Assembly: GCA_964342805.1 (NCBI GenBank)
Contig: CAYFHQ010000014.1
Location: 1-48,523 of the forward strand
Origin: CAYFHQ01 sp964342805
GTDB taxonomy: Bacteria > Bacillota > Clostridia > Peptostreptococcales > Acidaminobacteraceae
Direction: 5' to 3'
Length of the DNA stretch: 48,523 bases
Shown: positions 1-8,395 of the stretch, piece after piece
How the letters are laid out: the number at the start of each line of letters is the position of its first letter
Numbering within the stretch: the stretch's first letter is position 1
The notes under the pieces: generated by a model
Told to the model about the DNA's origin: nothing
Databases searched by the model: none
The model's input: only the letters and a program-made list of their open reading frames with translations
Position numbers and translations under genes: made by a program

Positions 1-448
1 CCGTGTCGAAAACAGCAACCATTGGTGCCTGTGGAAGAAGTTCTTGCATAGCTTCAATACCCATGATGTTTGGTGGGTTGTGTAGTGGAGCAAGATCAAT
101 ACAATCACGTAGTGCAGCCATTACTTCATTGTCGATGATTACAGACGCAGAGTACTTTTCACCAGCGTGAACAACACGGTGGCCTACAGCTTTGATTTCA
201 TTGATTTCTTTGATCGCACCAAATGTTTCGTTTGTAAGTGCCTTTAGAACTTCACCTAGTGCTTCTTTGTGGTCGTTCATTGGTGTTTCGATAACTTCCT
301 TGTCACGACCTTCAGTTTGATGCTTCAAACGGGAACCATCAATACCGATACGCTCAACAAGACCGCTCGCTAGAACTGACTCGTCTGCCATGTTTAGTAG
401 CTGGTACTTCAGTGAAGAAGAACCACAGTTGATAACCAATACATTCAT
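1..448 (-). CDS. ackA: Acetate kinase, 5' part (runs off the window start)
   Basis: Acetate kinase converts acetyl phosphate and ADP to acetate and ATP, the last step of the Pta-Ack fermentative pathway in the cytoplasm. The translated N-terminus reads MNVLVINCGSSSLKYQLLN, the family's phosphate-binding start, followed by the GHRVVHAGEKY signature and a PLHNPPN segment. About 149 of the usual ~400 residues are present; the rest lies left of position 1. ATG is at 446-448 with AAGGAGG just upstream (about 452-460), so the start is secure. A promoter sits at 586-613. The gene diverges from tmcAL. Identification is by conserved motifs; the missing C-terminus prevents checking the full active site. 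Confidence 0.95.
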   Translation of the reverse strand, partial: MNVLVINCGSSSLKYQLLNMADESVLASGLVERIGIDGSRLKHQTEGRDKEVIETPMNDHKEALGEVLKALTNETFGAIKEINEIKAVGHRVVHAGEKYSASVIIDNEVMAALRDCIDLAPLHNPPNIMGIEAMQELLPQAPMVAVFDT

Positions 449-585
449 GAAAAGAACCTCCTTAGCAATTTTTGCTCACCTATTCCTCGAATCACAGGTT
501 CGCGTTGCTCTTTGCATTTTGTATACAATTCGTGAGGCCAAATAAAAAAACCCCGAGTTCCCTATGTAATTCCCATACATCATTT

Positions 586-613
586 ATTATAAACAAGTCG
601 ACGAAGATTGCAA
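586..613 (-). promoter_or_regulatory. Promoter of ackA
   Basis: On the minus strand TTGCAA (608-613) and a perfect TATAAT (586-591) are separated by 16 bp, giving an untranslated leader of roughly 130 nt before ackA. The leader holds a T-rich stretch (about 543-550) after a C/G-rich run, but I could not build a convincing terminator there. Confidence 0.7.
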
Positions 614-648
614 GTAAATGACTGGATTTTCATGCATCAAAAGTGTAC

Positions 649-676
649 TTGTTAAGAAGATTTCAAAAGGTATAAT
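649..676 (+). promoter_or_regulatory. Promoter of tmcAL
   Basis: TTGTTA (649-654), 16 bp, TATAAT (671-676). It lies only about 22 bp before the ribosome binding site at 691-696, so the transcript would have a short leader. Its position also shows that the upstream in-frame ATG at 618 cannot be the real start. Confidence 0.65.
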
Positions 677-704
677 AAGGTTACAGCATAAGGAGGTAAA
701 ACCC

Positions 705-1907
705 TTGGAAATATTAGGATTGATCACCGAGTACAACCCCTTCCACAACGGACACGCCTACCATATTGAACAGGCAAAAGCCAAGACAGGTGCCACCCAT
801 ACCATTGCCGTCATGAGTGGCCAATTCGTCCAGCGGGGAGAGCCTGCTATCTTCGACAAATGGACCCGGGCCCGGGCCGCCCTATTGAATGGCATTGACC
901 TGGTGCTTGAACTACCGACCGTCTATGCCACTTCCAGCGCAGAGTACTTTGCTGGCGGGGCCATTCGCCTGCTCAATGACCTCCAGGTTGTTGACCATGT
1001 GGTCTTTGGCAGCGAGTCAGACAATATCGAGATTATTGACCAGGTAGCCAAACTCCTTTTGAACGAACCCCCAGCCTTCCAGGAGGCCCTCAAAGACCAT
1101 TTACAAAAAGGCATGGCTTATCCCAAGGCCAGACAGTTGGCCTTAGAAGAAACCCTGTCTGGAAAAAACATACCTGTAACCCCCAACGACATATTGGGCA
1201 TAGAGTATGTCAAGGCCATCCACCACTTGTCCAGCCCCATCAAGCCCCATACTATTAAACGGATTGGTGCCGGTTACCACGACCTGGACGTGTCCAAACA
1301 CATATCCAGTGCCACGGGAATTCGCAAGGCCATACATGAGGGTGACATAGGTCAAGCCCTGTCCTCGGTTCCAAATTCAGCCCAAAACATGTACGAACAC
1401 CATATAAAAGATGCGGTCCACCCGGCTTCACTTTTCAACTACCTTCAATACCACTTGCTGACCCATCGTCCAGACAGCCTGCTCCAATATCCCGATGTGT
1501 CTGAAGGATTTGAGAACACCTTGGCTAAGGCCTTTATCGCAGAAGACTATGATGCCCTCTTGGCCCGTCTCAAGTCCAAGCGTTACACCCAAACAAGGAT
1601 ACAGCGGATTTTACTTTCCATTTTTCTTCAAAAATCCAAGAGCCTCCAGGACCAGGCCAGCAAACTGACTGACCCACTTTACGCTAGAGTATTGGGCTTC
1701 ACACCCAAGGGCCAGGAAATCATCCGGGCCATTAAAGGTCAAGAACATGCAAGCCTTGTGACCAAGCCCCATAAGTTTACGTCAGACAACCCTGTACTGG
1801 AACAGATGAACCTCTTGGACCAGCAGGCAACTGACCTCTATAGTCTCCTGAGTGAGACCGTTTCCTTTGGGGATGACTGTAGACGGCAGCCGGTACAGGT
1901 CAAGTAA
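705..1907 (+). CDS. tmcAL: tRNA(Met) cytidine acetate ligase (TmcAL/YlbM)
   Basis: TmcAL uses acetate and ATP to acetylate the wobble cytidine of elongator tRNA-Met, keeping AUG decoding accurate; it acts in the cytoplasm. The protein opens with ILGLITEYNPFHNGHAYH, which holds the nucleotidyltransferase HxGH motif at residues 14-17. Further signs are SGQFVQRGEPA and the late KRYTQTRIQR motif. I choose the TTG at 705 because AGGAGG lies at 691-696 and a promoter ends at 676; the reading frame is open back to an ATG at 618, but that is upstream of the -35 box. Length from TTG is 400 residues, as in the family. It is divergent from ackA, whose product acetate is this enzyme's substrate; that link is my inference. 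Confidence 0.93.
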   Translation: MEILGLITEYNPFHNGHAYHIEQAKAKTGATHTIAVMSGQFVQRGEPAIFDKWTRARAALLNGIDLVLELPTVYATSSAEYFAGGAIRLLNDLQVVDHVVFGSESDNIEIIDQVAKLLLNEPPAFQEALKDHLQKGMAYPKARQLALEETLSGKNIPVTPNDILGIEYVKAIHHLSSPIKPHTIKRIGAGYHDLDVSKHISSATGIRKAIHEGDIGQALSSVPNSAQNMYEHHIKDAVHPASLFNYLQYHLLTHRPDSLLQYPDVSEGFENTLAKAFIAEDYDALLARLKSKRYTQTRIQRILLSIFLQKSKSLQDQASKLTDPLYARVLGFTPKGQEIIRAIKGQEHASLVTKPHKFTSDNPVLEQMNLLDQQATDLYSLLSETVSFGDDCRRQPVQVK

Positions 1908-1915
1908 AACAAAAG

Positions 1916-1963
1916 AAGACCAGTCCTTGATCGCCCATATGTGGCAGATCACGGACTGGTCTT
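1916..1963. terminator. Bidirectional intrinsic terminator between tmcAL and the 2049-2588 gene
   Basis: Perfect 11-bp inverted repeat AAGACCAGTCC (1916-1926) / GGACTGGTCTT (1953-1963), with GATC/GATC able to extend it. The plus strand continues TTTGTGT; the minus strand continues CTTTTGTTTT. It serves the convergent genes on both sides. Confidence 0.8.
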
Positions 1964-1989
1964 TGTGTATGTATTTAGGACTAGAGACA

Positions 1990-2060
1990 TTATTCCTGCG
2001 CTAGTTAATAGGCTCACCTATTACCTGCGCCATATCAGTAGGGGCTACCTATTCCCTGCG
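1990..2060 (-). repeat. Three imperfect tandem copies of a ~30-bp unit at the 3' end of the coiled-coil gene
   Basis: Read on the minus strand, CGCAGG[G]-[A/T]AATAG-type units begin at 2060, 2029 and 2000 (spacings 31 and 29 bp). The first unit contains the last codons and the TAG stop of the gene at 2049; the second and third lie in the untranslated region. The third copy is only partial. Confidence 0.6.
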
Positions 2061-2588
2061 ATAGCCGCTTAACTCACGGAGGTTTTGCTCAACAGTCTGG
2101 GTGGCGTCTACAATATTCTTCCTTAGGTTGAGAAGCATGTCTTCAGCATACTCGTAGGCACCTTCCTTGATATCTTCTGCTAGGCGCTCTGCTTCCATAA
2201 TGATTTCTTCCGCCCTTTCCTTGGCTTGACGTACGATTTGATGCTCATCCACCAACTGGTGCATGCGTTCGTCCACTTCAGCCATCATACGGGCTTCTTC
2301 CATTTTGGCGTTTTCTACGATTTTCATTTCGTCTTGCTGGGCGTTCATGACGATGGCGTCAGCCTGCTGCTGGGCCTCGTCCATAATTTGATTTTTCTGT
2401 GACTTGATCCACTTCACGTGTTGGTACTCTTCAGGTAGTAGAATGTTGATCTCACGGATAATCTCCTGGATTTCGTCGCGATCAAGCATCACCTTTCCCG
2501 TCAAAGGGATCACTGCCAAGTTGTCGATTTTATCTTCAAATTCTTCTAAGAGATTTAGTACTTTCAAGTCTAAATTATATTGACTCAT
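2049..2588 (-). CDS. Coiled-coil protein, DivIVA/ATP-synthase-subunit-B-like, function unknown
   Basis: The protein of about 180 residues is dominated by a long charged helix (roughly residues 60-165, rich in E, A, K, R, M and Q) that should form a coiled coil, preceded by a short globular N-terminus. Proteins of this look next to coaD in Clostridia are usually named ATPase or DivIVA-like because of the coil, but no nucleotide-binding motif is visible here. There is no signal peptide or membrane segment. Two starts are possible: ATG at 2588, used here, and an in-frame GTG at 2597; each has a GGGGTGA-type site 5-6 bases upstream. It closely follows coaD and probably shares its transcript. I do not assign a function. 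Confidence 0.75.
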   Translation of the reverse strand: MSQYNLDLKVLNLLEEFEDKIDNLAVIPLTGKVMLDRDEIQEIIREINILLPEEYQHVKWIKSQKNQIMDEAQQQADAIVMNAQQDEMKIVENAKMEEARMMAEVDERMHQLVDEHQIVRQAKERAEEIIMEAERLAEDIKEGAYEYAEDMLLNLRKNIVDATQTVEQNLRELSGYRRE

Positions 2589-2599
2589 GTTACTCACCC

Positions 2600-3085
2600 C
2601 TATTCACCCCCATGGTATTTTTCGTCCATTTTATTTTTGACAAGTGGTGGCACCAGTTCTTCAATGGGCCCACCCAACTTGAATATTTCCTTTACAAGGC
2701 TAGAACTCAAATAGCCATACTCGGCTGAAGTCATCATAAAGACCGTTTCAGCCTTTGGGTCCAGTTTTCGGTTCATTCCAGCCATCTGGAACTCCACTTC
2801 AAAGTCGGAAATAGCCCGTAGACCTTTGACAATAACGTCTGCTTGGTTTTGTCGCAAGTAGTCCACCAGCAAGCCACTAAAACAATCCACTTCCACATTG
2901 GGCAAATGGGCAGTTACGTCACGGATGATCTCCACCCGTTCTTCAGCCGTAAACAAGGGCTTTTTGCTTGTGTTCAAGCCGACCACTACAATCAGTTTAC
3001 CAAAAAGCTTGGCACTTCGCTCTATAATATCTAAATGCCCCTTGGTAATGGGATCAAAACTACCAGGATAAACAGCTGTTTTCAT
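2600..3085 (-). CDS. coaD: Phosphopantetheine adenylyltransferase
   Basis: CoaD transfers AMP from ATP to 4'-phosphopantetheine, the penultimate step of coenzyme A synthesis. The N-terminus MKTAVYPGSFDPITKGHLDI carries the TxGH nucleotidyltransferase motif (residues 14-17), and YLSSSLVKEI near residue 125 is the second ATP-binding signature. The 161 residues match the family. The frame is open further upstream, but ATG at 3083-3085 is preceded by GGGAGG at an 8-base spacing and gives the conserved start. That site lies inside the last codons of rsmD, whose stop ends one base before this ATG, so the two are translationally linked. The rsmD-coaD pairing is common in Bacillota. Confidence 0.95.
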   Translation of the reverse strand: MKTAVYPGSFDPITKGHLDIIERSAKLFGKLIVVVGLNTSKKPLFTAEERVEIIRDVTAHLPNVEVDCFSGLLVDYLRQNQADVIVKGLRAISDFEVEFQMAGMNRKLDPKAETVFMMTSAEYGYLSSSLVKEIFKLGGPIEELVPPLVKNKMDEKYHGGE

Positions 3086-3086
3086 T

Positions 3087-3635
3087 TTATGGCCTCCCAT
3101 AAATCCGGACCATGGTACGTCCATACTTCTTTAGCTTGAGGGTCACCAGGTCCCCCACTTCTTCAGGAATGTCCTCGCCATTTTCATATTCCACCACAAC
3201 AAGCCCCTCTTGGCTTAAGAGGCCACAAGCCAGGATCTTTTCCACCGTTGGTTGGATTAAGCCTCTGTTATAAGGGGGGTCCATGAGGATCAGGTGGAAG
3301 GCTTCCTCAGACCGTAGGCGTTCAATGGCCCGGTCCACGTCTGCAACCAAGAGACGTGTCCGGTCTGTCAAACGGGTCTTCTCTAGGTTGTCCTTAATTA
3401 CCTTTTCACACTTTTTACTTTGCTCAACCAAGACAACTTCACTTGCCCCTCGGCTGGCTGCTTCTATACCTAGACTACCAGAACCAGAAAACAAATCTAA
3501 GGTTCTTTGGTCATATATTTCATGTTGAATCAAATTGAACAGGGACTCTTTCACACGGTCAGTGGTTGGACGGGTGTCTATTCCTTCTATGGTCTTCAGT
3601 TGAATGCCCCGTGCAGAGCCAGAAATTACTCTCAT
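3087..3635 (-). CDS. rsmD: 16S rRNA (guanine966-N2)-methyltransferase
   Basis: RsmD methylates G966 of 16S rRNA in the assembled small subunit using S-adenosylmethionine. It begins MRVISGSARGIQLKT, then has the SAM-binding LDLFSGSGSLGIEA motif and the catalytic MDPPYN motif (the DPPY class of N-methyltransferases). Length is 182 residues, normal for the family. An in-frame ATG at 3644 directly abuts the AAGG; the ATG at 3635 has AAGGA at a usable 8-base distance and is preferred. It lies downstream of recG by 56 bp and upstream of coaD by 1 bp. Confidence 0.94.
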   Translation of the reverse strand: MRVISGSARGIQLKTIEGIDTRPTTDRVKESLFNLIQHEIYDQRTLDLFSGSGSLGIEAASRGASEVVLVEQSKKCEKVIKDNLEKTRLTDRTRLLVADVDRAIERLRSEEAFHLILMDPPYNRGLIQPTVEKILACGLLSQEGLVVVEYENGEDIPEEVGDLVTLKLKKYGRTMVRIYGRP

Positions 3636-3691
3636 GTATATCATCCTTCCCAGGATTATTCTAACAAAAAAACGCTAACGGCGTAAGGCGG

Positions 3692-5734
3692 TTAAATGGA
3701 AAATTCTTTAAACAAGGGCTTGGTAATCCGCTGGATCAAGACCCGGGTTTCCGAGTCTCCCTCTTGGGTAAACTTGTCCACTAGGGCAACCGCAGCTGCC
3801 TGGGTCTGGCGGAGGAGGTCTCCATCCTTGGACAAATTGGCCAATCGCAGCTCAGGAACCCCGTGCTGGCGGGTGCCAAGCAATTCTCCCGGCCCCCTCA
3901 GTTCAAGGTCCTTGTCAGCTATTTTAAAACCATCTGTGGTTTCGACCATGGTTTTTACCCGCTCCTGGGCAATCTTCCCCAGTTTGCCACTGACCAGGAA
4001 GCACCAAGATTGGTATTGGCCCCGTCCCACTCGCCCACGGAGCTGGTGGAGTTGACTCAGACCAAAGCGTTCACAATCCTGAATGACCATGATGGACGCA
4101 TTGGGCACATTAATGCCGACCTCTATGACGGTTGTGGATACCAAGATATCCGTTTCTCCGGATGCGAAAGACCGCATGACCGCATCTTTTTCCTTGGCCT
4201 TCATTTTGCCATGGACAAGTCCGACCTTGAGGTCTGGATAGATGGTCGTGGACATTCTTTCATAAATGCTAGTCGCTGACTGGAGGTCAAGGACTTCAGA
4301 GTCCTCTACCAAGGGACATACCACATAGGCCTGACGCCCCTCTCCGACCTGCTTGCGAATGTACTCATACATGTCGTCATACTTGTTTGGCTTAATAAAC
4401 CTCGTTTTGATCGGTATCCGGCCCACAGGTAGCTGGTCAATGACGGACACGTCCACATCACCGTATAGGATCAGGGACAGGGTTCTAGGTATGGGGGTTG
4501 CAGACATGATGAGCATTTCTGGAACCATGCCCTTGGCACTGAGTTTGTTTCTTTGGCGTACACCAAAGCGGTGTTGCTCGTCGGTGATGACCATGCCCAG
4601 GTCTTGAAAGGCCACGTGGTCTTCCAGGAGGGCGTGGGTTCCAATGACCATTTGGCTTTCTCCAGACTCTAGGCGACCAAGGACACTTTTTCGGTCCTTA
4701 ACACTACCTGTGAGCATGTCCACTGTGACACCCAGGGGGGCAAATTGCTTTTGGTAGCTTTCAAAATGCTGCTCTGCCAGTATTTCTGTGGGAGCCATGA
4801 GGACCGCCTGCTTGCCATTGAGGACAGCCAGATACATGGAGAGCATGGCGATTAGGGTCTTGCCTGACCCTACGTCTCCTTGGATCAACCGGTTCATGTT
4901 CTTGTCGCTATACATGTCCTTTTGGATGTCCAACCATACTTTTTCCTGGGCTGGTGTCATGGAAAAAGGCAGGGTTGCTAAAAATTGGTCTAGGGCTTGA
5001 TTTTTGGCCTGGTATACCTTGCCTTTTTGGTCTCCAAAGCTCTTTTTTAGGAAGAGGAGGCCCACTTGAAGGCTGAATAACTCCTCGAATACAAATCGAC
5101 GTCTGGCCTTTTGCAGGTCTTCCACTGACGTTGGGGTGTGCATTTGTTGAACCGCCCAACCTTTTGCTGGCAAGTCAAAGTGGTCCAGCATGTCCTCTGG
5201 CAGGTTTTCTTCCACATAGGGCAGGGCCAGGGGAATGACACTTCCATGGAGCTTGATCATGTCTTTTTGACCGATCCCTTCCGTGAGGTTGTAAACCGGT
5301 TCTATCCGTAGGAACTGGTCGATTTTGGGGTCGTCATGGGCAATGAACTCAGGGTGGAAAAGGGTCACCTTCGCCCCCTGACGCTTGGGCTGACCATAGA
5401 ATAGGTAGGTCTGGCCCGCTTGAAAGCGGCCCTTGAGCCATGCAGCGTTGAAAAATACGGCCTCCCCCTTTGCCATACCATCGGTTAGGCCGATTTTCAG
5501 TAGGCCCTTGCGCTTGCCATATGAGGGTGTGCCTCCAACGGAAACAACCGTGGCCTCAAAAACTGCGCCCATGCCTTCCTCTGCTTGGGAGAAGTATTTC
5601 ACATCACGCTTGTCCACGTAAGACCTCGGCCAGTTGTACACGGCATCCTCAAAAACGTGGAGACCAAGGCGTTCCAATTTGATTTGTTTTTTGGGCCCAA
5701 CGCCCTTGATCATACCCAATGATGTGTTTAGCAT
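3692..5734 (-). CDS. recG: ATP-dependent DNA helicase RecG
   Basis: RecG reverses stalled replication forks and branch-migrates Holliday junctions. The N-terminal ~270 residues form the wedge/OB region (start MLNTSLGMIKGVGPKK). The helicase core follows: Walker A GDVGSGKT (286-293), DEQHRFG (about 382), MSATPIPRT, and the C-terminal helicase signatures DCERFGLSQLHQLRGRVGR and LRGPGELLGTRQHG, the latter specific to RecG. At 680 residues it is full length. GGGAGG precedes the ATG. A strong terminator after fakA (5763-5793) lies upstream, so recG probably starts a new transcript (recG-rsmD-coaD-coil gene); the best promoter I can see there (GTGAAC, 16 bp, TATTAT) is weak. Confidence 0.97.
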   Translation of the reverse strand: MLNTSLGMIKGVGPKKQIKLERLGLHVFEDAVYNWPRSYVDKRDVKYFSQAEEGMGAVFEATVVSVGGTPSYGKRKGLLKIGLTDGMAKGEAVFFNAAWLKGRFQAGQTYLFYGQPKRQGAKVTLFHPEFIAHDDPKIDQFLRIEPVYNLTEGIGQKDMIKLHGSVIPLALPYVEENLPEDMLDHFDLPAKGWAVQQMHTPTSVEDLQKARRRFVFEELFSLQVGLLFLKKSFGDQKGKVYQAKNQALDQFLATLPFSMTPAQEKVWLDIQKDMYSDKNMNRLIQGDVGSGKTLIAMLSMYLAVLNGKQAVLMAPTEILAEQHFESYQKQFAPLGVTVDMLTGSVKDRKSVLGRLESGESQMVIGTHALLEDHVAFQDLGMVITDEQHRFGVRQRNKLSAKGMVPEMLIMSATPIPRTLSLILYGDVDVSVIDQLPVGRIPIKTRFIKPNKYDDMYEYIRKQVGEGRQAYVVCPLVEDSEVLDLQSATSIYERMSTTIYPDLKVGLVHGKMKAKEKDAVMRSFASGETDILVSTTVIEVGINVPNASIMVIQDCERFGLSQLHQLRGRVGRGQYQSWCFLVSGKLGKIAQERVKTMVETTDGFKIADKDLELRGPGELLGTRQHGVPELRLANLSKDGDLLRQTQAAAVALVDKFTQEGDSETRVLIQRITKPLFKEFSI

Positions 5735-5762
5735 GTTCCCTCCCCAGGGTTGATTGATAATA

Positions 5763-5793
5763 GCTAAAAAGCCGCCGAGTTCACTCAGCGGCT
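5763..5793 (-). terminator. Intrinsic terminator of the asp23-fakA operon
   Basis: On the minus strand AGCCGCTGAG / CTCGGCGGCT form a 10-bp stem (one G-U pair) with a TGAA loop, followed by TTTTTAGC. It sits between the fakA stop and recG. Confidence 0.88.
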
Positions 5794-5825
5794 CTTGGTG
5801 TCAAATATGTTTGCTAATGAAGAGA

Positions 5826-7502
5826 CTACTCAATGGAGCAGATGTAGTAGTAAAGAGGTTGTCCACCTTCATATACTTCTACTTCTAGGTCTTCGTACTT
5901 CTCTTCCAGTTCGTCAGCTAGTTCCTGAGCCTGTGCTTCGTCAATGTCTTGGCCGTAGTAAATCGTCATGATTTCTGCGTCCTCGTCAATGGCGTCGTTT
6001 AGGGCTTCAATAGCCACGTCATGGAGGTTCTGACCAACCGACTTGATTTCACCCTCTGCTACGCCAAGGATATCGTCTTTCTTGATTTCCAGGTCGTTAA
6101 AAACGGTGTCACGAACGGAATAGGTTACTTGAACTGTCTTGACTTCTTTGACTGCGTCTACCATGGAAGCTAAGTTTTCTTCCGCTTCTGAAGAAGGATC
6201 AAAGACGAGCATAGCTGCGATTCCTTGAGGAATGGTCTTTGACGGTACAACGTGAACGGACTTGTCAGACAAAGTTTGCGCCTGCTGGGCAGCAAGAATA
6301 ATGTTGCTGTTGTTGGGCAGGATAAAGATCTGTTCTGCATTGGCACCTTCCACAGCCTTCATAATGTCCTCAGTGGACGGATTCATGGTTTGACCACCTT
6401 CAATAATATGGTCAACGCCCAGATCACGGAGGATCTTGGCGATGCCTGAACCCATGGCTACACCGATAAAGGCATAGGGCTTGGTTGGCTCCTCAGCTAC
6501 CACTGCACTTTCAGGAGTCGTTCCCTCTTCCTCTAAGATCGTGGAGTGCTGCTGCTTCATATTCTCAATTTTGATGTTGAGTAGTTCACCGTACTCCACA
6601 GCCAGTTCCAGGGCACGGCCAGGATTGTTGGTATGAACGTGGATTTTAATCAAGCCATCGTCTTCAACAAAAACAACACTATCACCCAATTTCAGGATTT
6701 CTTCCTTCAGGGGCAGGTTGCCTTCCTTGCCAGCGTCCACAATGAACTCTGTACAGTAAGCGAACTTAATGTCTTCTGTATTGAATGACGCCTGAGCGGA
6801 CTCATGACTATGGGACTTCATGCCCATTTGCGCTTCCAACTCATGGTCAGCAGCTTCGATACCTAGGACAGCGTCATTCAAACCCTTGAAAATGCAAATA
6901 AGGCCTTTACCACCGGCGTCAACAACACCAGCTTGCTTGAGTACTTCCAGGTATTCTGGTGTACGTTCCAGGGTTTCTTCTGCTTTTTCAATAATACAGG
7001 CAAAAAAGTCATGAATGGCCATGTCTTCTGTTGCTTCTTCGTCAGACTCAACGATTTCAGCAATTTCCATGGCACGGTCAGCCGTTTTCCGGATGACTGT
7101 TAGAATGGTTCCTTCTACAGGTTTCATAACTGCTTTATAGGCTGTTTCAGAAGCCTGCTTAAATGCACCAGCCAAATCCACAGCAGTTAGCACGTCCTTG
7201 CCTTCACAACCCTTGGCAAAGCCACGGAAAATCTGGGACAGGATTACACCGGAGTTGCCCCGTGCACCCATCAGAGAACCCTTAGCCAGTGCCTTAGCCA
7301 CTGTTTCAACATTTGCATGCTCAGATTTCATCATTTCTGTTAATGCCGCATTCATGGTCAGCGACATGTTTGTTCCAGTGTCCCCGTCTGGTACCGGGAA
7401 TACATTTAGAGAATCCACAAGACCCTTGTTCGCATTTAACTCAAAGGTACCCTGTTTGAACATTTTGATCAGTAGATCACCATCAATGACACGAATATCC
7501 AA
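5826..7502 (-). CDS. fakA: Fatty acid kinase subunit A (DhaK/DhaL-domain protein YloV)
   Basis: FakA is the ATP-binding subunit that, with a FakB fatty-acid carrier, phosphorylates exogenous fatty acids for phospholipid synthesis. The N-terminal DhaL domain is seen in SLNVFPVPDGDTGTNM, whose DGDTGTNM (39-46) binds Mg-ADP; the rest is the DAK1-like/FakA C-terminal region. Length 558 is typical. The start is TTG at 7500-7502: AGGAGG lies 7 bases upstream and there is no ATG or GTG alternative nearby. It follows the Asp23 gene by 11 bp, the yloU-yloV pair known from Bacillus, and ends at a strong terminator. No fakB gene is seen in the window. Confidence 0.93.
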   Translation of the reverse strand: MDIRVIDGDLLIKMFKQGTFELNANKGLVDSLNVFPVPDGDTGTNMSLTMNAALTEMMKSEHANVETVAKALAKGSLMGARGNSGVILSQIFRGFAKGCEGKDVLTAVDLAGAFKQASETAYKAVMKPVEGTILTVIRKTADRAMEIAEIVESDEEATEDMAIHDFFACIIEKAEETLERTPEYLEVLKQAGVVDAGGKGLICIFKGLNDAVLGIEAADHELEAQMGMKSHSHESAQASFNTEDIKFAYCTEFIVDAGKEGNLPLKEEILKLGDSVVFVEDDGLIKIHVHTNNPGRALELAVEYGELLNIKIENMKQQHSTILEEEGTTPESAVVAEEPTKPYAFIGVAMGSGIAKILRDLGVDHIIEGGQTMNPSTEDIMKAVEGANAEQIFILPNNSNIILAAQQAQTLSDKSVHVVPSKTIPQGIAAMLVFDPSSEAEENLASMVDAVKEVKTVQVTYSVRDTVFNDLEIKKDDILGVAEGEIKSVGQNLHDVAIEALNDAIDEDAEIMTIYYGQDIDEAQAQELADELEEKYEDLEVEVYEGGQPLYYYICSIE

Positions 7503-7513
7503 AACACTACCTC

Positions 7514-7873
7514 CTAGTTAGACGGAACACGAACGCCCTCAATGTTAAGGTTAACCTTGAGTACTTTCAGGCCTGTCTGATTTTCTACATTGTACTTTAC
7601 TTTATCAATTATGTTCTGTGCTACAACTGAGATCTTCGTACCAAACTGAATGATGACATATAGATCAATTACGATTCCTTCTTCTTCCATATGAACCGTA
7701 ACACCCTTACTTAGGTTTTCACGCTTCAGTAGACTGGCGAATCCACCAGAGCTGGTTTTAGCAGCCATACCTACTAGACCGTAACATTCAATTGCAGATG
7801 CTCCTGCAATGGTAGCAACTACTTCTGAATTTATGTCGATTGAACCGATTTCATTTTCCACACGGATGGTCAT
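7514..7873 (-). CDS. Asp23/Gls24 family envelope-stress protein (YloU-like)
   Basis: Asp23-family proteins are small alkaline-shock/envelope-associated proteins, usually cytoplasmic at the membrane face. This one has 119 residues and the typical pattern: an N-terminal GSIDINSEVVATIAGASAIE, a GLVGMAAK segment, and a C-terminal VNLNIEGVRV. The start at ATG 7871-7873 has AAGGAGGGG upstream; the frame is open another 25 codons but those overlap the promoters. It precedes fakA by 11 bp, conserved gene order with Bacillus yloU-yloV. It shares a divergent promoter region with rpmB. The molecular role of this paralogue is unknown. Confidence 0.9.
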   Translation of the reverse strand: MTIRVENEIGSIDINSEVVATIAGASAIECYGLVGMAAKTSSGGFASLLKRENLSKGVTVHMEEEGIVIDLYVIIQFGTKISVVAQNIIDKVKYNVENQTGLKVLKVNLNIEGVRVPSN

Positions 7874-7908
7874 CGAACCCCTCCTTATATGATTTTGCAT
7901 ACCAATAT

Positions 7909-7948
7909 ATTGTACTATTATTCTATACGTTTCACAACGGCTTTTCAA
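7909..7948 (-). promoter_or_regulatory. Two overlapping promoters of the asp23-fakA operon
   Basis: Promoter A: TTGAAA (7943-7948), 17 bp, TAGAAT (7920-7925). Promoter B: TTGTGA (7932-7937), 17 bp, TACAAT (7909-7914). They are offset by 11 bp on the same strand, so either could be used. Confidence 0.65.
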
Positions 7949-8029
7949 TCAACTATTTACCTTGGGTCCAATAGATGTTATACTGTGTCTTGCGGGTTTT
8001 CCCCTCGGAAAGTTCCGTAAAAAAAGTTC

Positions 8030-8058
8030 TTGCATCTGCTGTTTGCAGGTGATAGAAT
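8030..8058 (+). promoter_or_regulatory. Promoter of rpmB
   Basis: TTGCAT (8030-8035), 17 bp, TAGAAT (8053-8058). A second possible promoter lies upstream: TTTACC (7956-7961), 17 bp, TATACT (7979-7984) with a TG extension before the -10 box. The rpmB ribosome binding site follows at about 8087-8096. Confidence 0.65.
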
Positions 8059-8102
8059 GTATTTGCTTATGTTGTTCGAATTCTGCAAAGGAGGTGTTTT
8101 GC

Positions 8103-8294
8103 ATGGCAAAGAGATGCGAAGTTTGCGGTAAAGGCAAGATGTCTGGTAACAATGTATCGCACGCGAACAATCATTCCCGTAGAACGTGGACGCCAAACCT
8201 TCGTCGAGTGAAGGCTGTTGTTAACGGCTCTCCAAAGCGAATTCGGGTGTGTTCCCGTTGCCTACGATCTGGCAATGTAGAACGTGCAGTCTAG
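8103..8294 (+). CDS. rpmB: Ribosomal protein bL28
   Basis: bL28 is a structural protein of the 50S subunit. The 63-residue product starts MAKRCEVCGKGKMSGNNVSH, which is diagnostic, and carries two cysteine pairs (C5/C8 and C50/C53) that form the zinc ribbon of the cysteine-containing version of L28. ATG at 8103 follows AAAGGAGGTG by a normal distance; the longer open frame upstream runs through the promoter. It is encoded opposite to its neighbours, the same arrangement as in Bacillus between thiN and yloU. A strong terminator follows. Confidence 0.97.
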   Translation: MAKRCEVCGKGKMSGNNVSHANNHSRRTWTPNLRRVKAVVNGSPKRIRVCSRCLRSGNVERAV

Positions 8295-8362
8295 TCGAAA
8301 TAGTGTCTGTGCAATGCTCGAGGTTGTACAGGCATTTCGATTATCTGTTAAAAACTGAAGAA

Positions 8363-8394
8363 AACAGGACTGATATTCTCAGTCCTGTTTTTTT
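8363..8394 (+). terminator. Intrinsic terminator of rpmB
   Basis: Perfect 11-bp stem AACAGGACTGA (8363-8373) / TCAGTCCTGTT (8379-8389), loop TATTC, then a run of seven T. Confidence 0.92.
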
Positions 8395-8395
8395 A

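Noticed and set aside
618..704. N-terminal extension of tmcAL from the ATG at 618
   Set aside because: It would start upstream of the -35 box of the promoter at 649-676; the TTG at 705 has a strong ribosome site and matches the family start.
3656..3691. Possible terminator between recG and rsmD (ACGC/GCGT stem before seven T on the minus strand)
   Set aside because: The stem is only four base pairs and the genes look co-transcribed, so I did not call it.
5792..5803. TTGACA-like -35 box on the minus strand before recG
   Set aside because: No -10 box lies at a suitable distance; it falls in the fakA terminator area.
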